DNA of 11,333 bases from Alphaproteobacteria bacterium. Its GTDB lineage: Bacteria; Pseudomonadota; Alphaproteobacteria; Rhizobiales; Aestuariivirgaceae. A program made the position numbers and the translations under genes. Below are positions 7,537 through 11,333 of the stretch, piece by piece. The notes beneath the pieces were generated by a model that saw only the letters and a list, made by a program, of their open reading frames with translations, had not been told where the DNA came from and did no database searches. Every line of letters starts with the position of its first letter. Within the stretch, counting starts at the first letter, position 1. Location: assembly GCA_020441605.1 (NCBI GenBank), contig JAGRLX010000168.1, positions 236-11,568 of the forward strand, in the 5' to 3' direction.

Positions 7537-8192
7537 GCGGTGGCTCCGTCCGTGACGAAGAAGGCGGTCCGCCAAGATCGCCGCTCCGGCGCAAGCTGAC
7601 CGGTGAGCGGATCGTCATCGCAACCCACAACAAGGGCAAACTTGCCGAATTTGCCGATCTCCTGAGGCCTTTCGGCGTGGCTGCGGTCTCGGCTGGCGAC
7701 CTGGGCCTGGCTGAACCGGAAGAAACCGGCACGGCATTTGCCGCAAATGCGCGCATCAAGGCCGAGGCCGCCATGCATGCTTCGGGGCTCATCGCGGTTT
7801 CGGATGACTCGGGTCTCTGCGTTGCCGCGCTGGACGGTGCGCCCGGTGTCTATACGGCCGATTGGGCGGGGCCGGATCGCGACTGGATGCGCGCCATGCG
7901 GCTGGTGGAGGAAAAGCTCCATGCCGCGGCGGCCGTCCTCCCGTCCCAGCGCCGAGCCGAGTTCGTCTGCACGCTCTGCGTTGTCTGGCCCGACGGGGAG
8001 CAACGGCTCTACGAGGGCCGGGTGGGGGGCCATCTCGTCTGGCCGCCCCGCGGCACCCTGGGCCATGGCTATGACCCGATGTTCATGCCGGATGGTGAAA
8101 CCCGGACCTTCGCGGAGCTCGATCCGGCTGAAAAGAACCGCATCTCCCACCGCGCCCGAGCCCTGAAAGAGCTGGTTCGTGACTTGCTCTGA
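7533..8192 (+). CDS. rdgB: dITP/XTP pyrophosphatase (non-canonical purine NTP pyrophosphatase, RdgB/HAM1 family)
   Basis: Hydrolyses dITP, ITP and XTP to monophosphates and so keeps deaminated purines out of nucleic acids. The 219-residue protein shows [15 protein letters not shown] (about 26-40), the [14 protein letters not shown] helix, [18 protein letters not shown] (90-107, with the catalytic acidic pair D91/D92), [15 protein letters not shown], and the C-terminal [11 protein letters not shown] that contacts the base. ATG 7533 overlaps the rph stop as ATGA and gives about 25 extra residues (Pro/Arg/Gly-rich) before the first strand. Most family members have little or no such extension, so it may be poorly conserved, but no better internal start with a ribosome-binding site is seen. 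The last 14 bases overlap the start of hemW. Translational coupling with rph is likely. Confidence 0.96.
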   Translation: MSGGSVRDEEGGPPRSPLRRKLTGERIVIATHNKGKLAEFADLLRPFGVAAVSAGDLGLAEPEETGTAFAANARIKAEAAMHASGLIAVSDDSGLCVAALDGAPGVYTADWAGPDRDWMRAMRLVEEKLHAAAAVLPSQRRAEFVCTLCVVWPDGEQRLYEGRVGGHLVWPPRGTLGHGYDPMFMPDGETRTFAELDPAEKNRISHRARALKELVRDLL

Positions 8193-9330
8193 GCCAGCCT
8201 TCGGCATCTACGTTCATTGGCCCTTTTGCAAGGCAAAATGCCCCTATTGCGACTTCAATTCCCATGTCCGCCATCAGCCGGTGGACGCCATGTCCTTTGC
8301 CCGGGCTCTGGCGCGTGAACTGGCCTGGGTTCGGGGCCAGACACCGGGACGCACCGTTACATCAATCTTTTTCGGCGGCGGCACGCCATCGCTGATGCCA
8401 CCGGTCGCTGTCGCGGAGGTCTTGAACGCCATTGCCGGTCTCTGGCCGGTTGCCGCCAACGCTGAAGTGACATTGGAGGCCAATCCCACCAGCATCGAAG
8501 CCGGGAATTTCCGTGGCTATCGCGGCGCAGGCGTCAATCGCGTTTCGGTCGGCGTCCAGGCCCTTGACGACGACGACCTTCAGGCCCTGGGCCGGCAGCA
8601 TACGGCGGCAGAGGCCCTCGCCGCCTTCCGCCTTGCCGCGAGCGTTTTTCCGCGTGCCTCGCTCGACCTGATCTATGCCCGGCCACGCCAGTCGGTGGCA
8701 TCCTGGCGGGCCGAGTTGCAGAGGGCCCTCGCCGAACAGCAGGGCCACATGTCGCTCTACCAGTTGACCATCGAGCCCGGCACGGCCTATGCAGACCTGG
8801 CATCCAGGGGCGCTTTGGCGACACCCGGTGAGGACTGCGCCGCTGATCTCTATGACGTGACCCAGGAATTGACCGAAGCCGCAGGCCTCACCGCCTATGA
8901 GGTTTCGAATCATGCCCGGCCCGGTCACGAATCGCAGCACAATCTGCTCTACTGGCGCTACGGCGAATATGCGGGCGTAGGGCCAGGAGCTCATAGCCGC
9001 CTGGTCTCAGGCGATCATCGTCGAGCTCTCATCGCCGAAAAGCACCCGGAAACATGGCGGGATCTCGTCGCGAGCCATGGTCACGGCATGATAGCCGATA
9101 TCGCTGTCGACCCTGTCCACCAGGCCACGGAATATCTCCTGATGGGCCTGCGCGTGTCGGAGGGCATCGACACCGGCCGCTACGCCGCCTTGGCTGGGCG
9201 GACGATCGGTGCAGAGAGGCTCGACAATCTCCTGTCACTGGGGCTGGTGCGGCGGGAAGGCAATCGCCTGTCGGCCACGCCCAGTGGCCGCAAGGTGCTG
9301 AACGCGCTGATTGCCGAGTTGGCGGCATGA
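8179..9330 (+). CDS. hemW: Radical SAM heme chaperone HemW (HemN-like)
   Basis: A 383-residue radical SAM protein of the HemW family, which binds heme and delivers it to respiratory enzymes. It is often annotated as oxygen-independent coproporphyrinogen oxidase, but the N-terminus is HemW-like. GIYVHWPFCKAKCPYCDFNS holds the 4Fe-4S cysteines C17, C21 and C24 (CxxxCxxC). SAM-binding and barrel features follow: FFGGGTPS (64-71), EANPTSIE, GVNRVSVGVQAL, RASLDLIYARP, YQLTIEPGTAY, EVSNHARPG, QHNLLYWRYGEYAGVGPGAHS (the family HNxxYW and GPGAHS motifs) and a C-terminal winged-helix-like HemN_C region. The start is GTG 8179 ([11 protein letters not shown]), overlapping rdgB by 14 bases, with only a weak AAAGAG upstream; coupling to rdgB translation probably compensates. 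The context rph-rdgB-hemW is common in Alphaproteobacteria. Confidence 0.95.
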   Translation: MTCSEPAFGIYVHWPFCKAKCPYCDFNSHVRHQPVDAMSFARALARELAWVRGQTPGRTVTSIFFGGGTPSLMPPVAVAEVLNAIAGLWPVAANAEVTLEANPTSIEAGNFRGYRGAGVNRVSVGVQALDDDDLQALGRQHTAAEALAAFRLAASVFPRASLDLIYARPRQSVASWRAELQRALAEQQGHMSLYQLTIEPGTAYADLASRGALATPGEDCAADLYDVTQELTEAAGLTAYEVSNHARPGHESQHNLLYWRYGEYAGVGPGAHSRLVSGDHRRALIAEKHPETWRDLVASHGHGMIADIAVDPVHQATEYLLMGLRVSEGIDTGRYAALAGRTIGAERLDNLLSLGLVRREGNRLSATPSGRKVLNALIAELAA

Positions 9331-9343
9331 GGGCCACTGCGTG

Positions 9344-9359
9344 ATCCACATCTGCGGAT
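9344..9359 (-). other. Second (distal) hairpin after the small lipoprotein gene
   Basis: In minus-strand RNA AUCCGC pairs with GUGGAU around an AGAU loop, six pairs including one G-U wobble. In plus-strand RNA the same bases would have an A-G mismatch, so the structure favours minus-strand transcripts. It lies two bases beyond the GAAA-loop hairpin. No T-tract follows. Confidence 0.4.
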
Positions 9360-9361
9360 GA

Positions 9362-9379
9362 TCAGGTGTTTCCACCTGA
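9362..9379 (-). terminator. Perfect hairpin with GAAA tetraloop after the small lipoprotein gene
   Basis: TCAGGTG (9362-9368) and CACCTGA (9373-9379) form a perfect 7-bp inverted repeat around four bases. Read on the minus strand the loop is GAAA, a stable GNRA tetraloop closed by a G-C pair; on the plus strand it is only UUUC. It begins 12 bases after the minus-strand lipoprotein stop and also lies 31 bases after the hemW stop, so it could mark the 3' ends of both. No U-tract follows on either strand, so it may protect or bind rather than terminate. Confidence 0.5.
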
Positions 9380-9391
9380 ATGGCCAGAGCG

Positions 9392-9553
9392 CTACGGCTT
9401 TTGCTCCTGGGACGGCGAGTCCTTCAGCAGTTCGCCGATCTTTGATCCGCCGCAGCCGGTCAGCAGCAACAAGAGTCCGGCGGCGACCGCATATCGCCAC
9501 TCCCGCCGCCGCCCCGCCTGGGCTAACATGGCGCAAACCGCCTTCACCTTCAT
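9392..9553 (-). CDS. Predicted small lipoprotein
   Basis: A 53-residue frame (45 residues if ATG 9529 is used) with a clear lipoprotein signal. A positively charged stretch (GRRREWR) precedes a hydrophobic core (AVAAGLLLLL), then the lipobox LTGC with the cysteine to be lipidated, then a short polar tail GGSKIGELLKDSPSQEQKP. The mature peptide would be only about 20 residues, exported and attached to a membrane. Small lipopeptides of this kind occur in many proteobacteria, but I cannot assign a named family; the LptM/YifL-type KGPL motif is absent. Starts at 9586, 9553 and 9529 are all possible. 9553 has a G-run upstream, and 9529 gives a signal peptide of the usual length. It is divergent from rsmI and convergent with hemW. 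In some Alphaproteobacteria a much larger lipoprotein, the penicillin-binding-protein activator LpoA, occupies this spot. Confidence 0.55.
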   Translation of the reverse strand: MKVKAVCAMLAQAGRRREWRYAVAAGLLLLLTGCGGSKIGELLKDSPSQEQKP

Positions 9554-9575
9554 GTTAACCGGCCCCCCGGAGAGA

Positions 9576-10493
9576 ATGACGAACAAGCCTGAAAGCCATA
9601 CCCGCCGCTATGTGATTGGCAGTGCCAGTTTCGAGGCCGATTCACTTGCTCCCGGCCTATACATCGTCGCCACCCCGATCGGCAACCTCGGTGACATTAC
9701 CATCCGGGCTCTGGCAACCATGGCCGCGGCCGACGCCATTCTCTGCGAGGATACCCGTACCACGGCCAAGCTGCTGGCGCGCTTTGGCATGCGCGTGCCC
9801 CTTGCGCCCTATCACGAACACAATGCCGCAAAGGTGCGGCCCGGCATTCTGGCGCGGCTCCGCGATGGCGCGCGTATCGCGCTGGTCAGCGATGCCGGCA
9901 TGCCGCTGGTCTCGGATCCCGGCTACCGGCTGGTGCGCGAAGCGGTGGACGAGGGAATAGCGGTGACGGCCTGTCCCGGTCCCTCGTCGGTGCTTGCCGG
10001 GCTTGCATTGTCCGGCCTGCCGACTGACCGCTTTGCTTTTTTCGGCTTCGTGCCGCAGAAAGCCGGAGACCGACGTCACCTCTTTGCCGAGATGGAAGGC
10101 CTCCGCGCGACCCTGATCCTGTTCGAAAGTCCGCACCGCATTGCCGGCACATTGGCAGAGATCGCGGCGGCTTTCCCTGGTTGCGAGGTGGCGGTGGCCC
10201 GCGAACTGACCAAGATTCATGAGGAAGTGCTGCGCGGTTCCGCCGCTGATGTTGCAGCCCGGCTGGCGGAGCGCCCTGCAGTCAAGGGCGAGATCACCCT
10301 TCTCATCGGCCCGCCCCCTGACACGCCACCCGCGCCGGAACAGGCCGAGGTTGTCGCGGCAATCCGCGATGCCCTGGAAGCCATGTCGGCCAGCAATGCC
10401 GCTGCCGAGATTTCCCGGCGATTCGGACTCGCCAAGAAGCAGGTTTACGCGCAAATCCTTGCGATGAAGGACGCTGGTGATGGCTCGCCCTGA
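9576..10493 (+). CDS. rsmI: 16S rRNA (cytidine1402-2'-O)-methyltransferase RsmI
   Basis: Transfers a methyl group from SAM to the ribose of C1402 in the decoding centre of 16S rRNA. The 305-residue protein (E. coli 286) has the tetrapyrrole-methylase-like fold: GLYIVATPIGNLGDITIRAL, the DAILCEDTRTT motif, YHEHNAA, ALVSDAGMPLVSDPGYRLV (the SAM-binding loop), ACPGPSSVLAGLALSGL, FFGFVPQKAGDRR, FESPHRI, and VARELTKIHEE. The last 45 or so residues (AAAEISRRFGLAKKQVYAQIL) are the C-terminal helix-turn-helix-like extension of RsmI. ATG 9576 is preferred; GGAG (9569-9572) is only three bases away, which is short. An upstream ATG at 9552 in the same frame has no ribosome-binding site, and the frame is open further left only by chance. 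The gene overlaps yraN by 14 bases. Confidence 0.96.
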   Translation: MTNKPESHTRRYVIGSASFEADSLAPGLYIVATPIGNLGDITIRALATMAAADAILCEDTRTTAKLLARFGMRVPLAPYHEHNAAKVRPGILARLRDGARIALVSDAGMPLVSDPGYRLVREAVDEGIAVTACPGPSSVLAGLALSGLPTDRFAFFGFVPQKAGDRRHLFAEMEGLRATLILFESPHRIAGTLAEIAAAFPGCEVAVARELTKIHEEVLRGSAADVAARLAERPAVKGEITLLIGPPPDTPPAPEQAEVVAAIRDALEAMSASNAAAEISRRFGLAKKQVYAQILAMKDAGDGSP

Positions 10494-10848
10494 TCGTCGG
10501 TCAGCGGAACAATCCGGCCGGTTTGCCGAGTATCTGGCGCTGCTCTACCTGTCGCTCAAGGGTTATCGTTTGCTGGCACACCGGTACCGAAGCCCCGTCG
10601 GTGAAATCGACCTGGTCATGCGCCGGGGCGGCACAACCGCCTTCATCGAAGTGAAGCAGCGGGCCAGCATCGATGCGGCCATACAGTCGGTGACGCCCCA
10701 TCAATCCCGCCGGATCGCCGCCGCTGCCCGCAGCTTCATGGCCCATGACCGGATGGCAGCCATGCAGGCCTGCCGTTTTGACATCGTCGCGATCTGTCCC
10801 TACCACTGGCCCCGGCATATCGAAAATGCCTTTTACGGAGACGGCTGA
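10480..10848 (+). CDS. yraN: UPF0102 family protein YraN (predicted endonuclease-like fold)
   Basis: A 122-residue member of UPF0102, whose fold belongs to the PD-(D/E)XK nuclease superfamily; its biological role is not established. Visible core: [21 protein letters not shown] with E17 in helix 1, then [25 protein letters not shown] with E42, D44, E57 and K59, so the GEIDL and ExK active-site-type motifs are intact. Helices with [12 protein letters not shown] and the CRFDIVAIC strand follow. ATG 10480 has AAGGA at 10467-10471, eight bases away; a GTG directly before it (10477) is an alternative. It overlaps the end of rsmI, the usual arrangement for this pair, and ends two bases before gshB, so rsmI-yraN-gshB looks like one transcription unit. 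Confidence 0.95.
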   Translation: MARPDRRSAEQSGRFAEYLALLYLSLKGYRLLAHRYRSPVGEIDLVMRRGGTTAFIEVKQRASIDAAIQSVTPHQSRRIAAAARSFMAHDRMAAMQACRFDIVAICPYHWPRHIENAFYGDG

Positions 10849-10850
10849 CC

Positions 10851-11333
10851 ATGGCGCTGAAAGTTGCGGTCCAGATGGACCCCATCGAATCGATCAACAT
10901 CAAGGGTGATTCCACCTTCGCCATGATGCTGGAGGCCCAGTCACGCGGACACGAACTGTTCTACTATCAGACCCGGACGCTGGCGCTGGGCGGCGGCAGT
11001 CTGTTCGCCACAGGTCACGACGTGACGGTACGCGACGAGACCGGAAATCATTTTACGCTGGGCGAAAGTCATCGTCTTGATCTCGCAACCTGCGACGTTG
11101 TGCTGATGCGCCAGGACCCTCCCTTTGACATGGGCTACATCACCGCCACCCACCTTCTGGAGCACATCCACCCCAAGACCCTGGTGGTCAACGATCCGGC
11201 CGAGGTTCGCAACGCGCCAGAAAAGCTCTTCGTTCTCGACTATGCCCGATTCATGCCGGAGACGCTGATCACCCGCGACGTGGGTGAAATTGCCGAGTTT
11301 CGCCGTGATCACGGCGACATCATCCTGAAGCCG
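10851..11333 (+). CDS. gshB: Glutathione synthetase, N-terminal half, cut by window edge
   Basis: ATP-dependent ligase joining glycine to gamma-glutamylcysteine, the second step of glutathione synthesis. The window holds 161 codons of roughly 315. The start reads [20 protein letters not shown], followed by [40 protein letters not shown] and [16 protein letters not shown], all typical of the GSH-synthetase N-terminal (pre-ATP-grasp) domain. The sequence stops at [11 protein letters not shown], where the ATP-grasp domain is beginning. The frame is uninterrupted to the edge. GGAG at 10837-10840, inside the end of yraN, lies ten bases before ATG 10851. Location directly after yraN is common in Alphaproteobacteria. 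Confidence 0.97.
   Translation, partial: MALKVAVQMDPIESINIKGDSTFAMMLEAQSRGHELFYYQTRTLALGGGSLFATGHDVTVRDETGNHFTLGESHRLDLATCDVVLMRQDPPFDMGYITATHLLEHIHPKTLVVNDPAEVRNAPEKLFVLDYARFMPETLITRDVGEIAEFRRDHGDIILKP

Noticed and set aside
9366..9575. A 70-codon N-terminal extension of rsmI
   Set aside because: The extension resembles no RsmI N-terminus, lacks an ATG with a ribosome-binding site at its start, and overlaps the hairpin and the opposite-strand lipoprotein frame.

Overview
The window is GC-rich, densely packed chromosomal DNA. Its gene order and protein sequences suggest an alphaproteobacterium, perhaps from the Rhodospirillales/Rhizobiales side. The clues are the rph-rdgB-hemW-rsmI-yraN-gshB run next to hrcA-grpE, an RpoH-type promoter of the alphaproteobacterial form (CTTG, 18 bp, CCTATAT) before dnaK, and an RNase PH N-terminus beginning [11 protein letters not shown] see no insertion sequence, phage gene, CRISPR array, tRNA or rRNA.

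Layout. At the left edge is the 5' part of dnaK (minus strand), with its own heat-shock promoter. From about 970 to 5015 lies a block of unrelated accessory-type genes: a cupin (minus), an AlkB-family dioxygenase (plus, divergent from the cupin), a doubtful 70-residue ORF (plus), a VOC/glyoxalase-fold protein and a DUF1508/YegP-like protein (both minus), and a large SPFH/band-7 membrane protein (plus). From 5017 to 6743 come grpE and hrcA (minus). From 6823 to the right edge the plus strand carries rph, rdgB, hemW, rsmI, yraN and the first half of gshB. A tiny predicted lipoprotein gene lies on the minus strand between hemW and rsmI.

How the genes work together. dnaK, grpE and hrcA are one functional group: Hsp70 chaperone, its nucleotide-exchange factor, and a heat-shock repressor. 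Here they are separated by about 4.2 kb of other genes. The right-hand run is housekeeping: 3' trimming of tRNA (Rph), removal of non-canonical purine nucleotides (RdgB), heme delivery (HemW), 16S rRNA 2'-O-methylation (RsmI), a nuclease-fold protein of unknown role (YraN) and glutathione synthesis (GshB). rph/rdgB, rdgB/hemW and rsmI/yraN overlap by 4, 14 and 14 nt, so they are probably translationally coupled.

The most interesting signals are regulatory or architectural. hrcA appears to have a good promoter whose predicted start site is the A of its ATG (a leaderless mRNA), overlapping a divergent rph promoter. The SPFH protein seems to carry repeated SPFH-entry-like beta modules before its coiled coil. 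Two tandem hairpins, one with a GAAA tetraloop on the minus strand, follow the small lipoprotein gene. The DUF1508/SPFH divergent region carries two sizeable inverted repeats. I found no convincing new multi-gene system.
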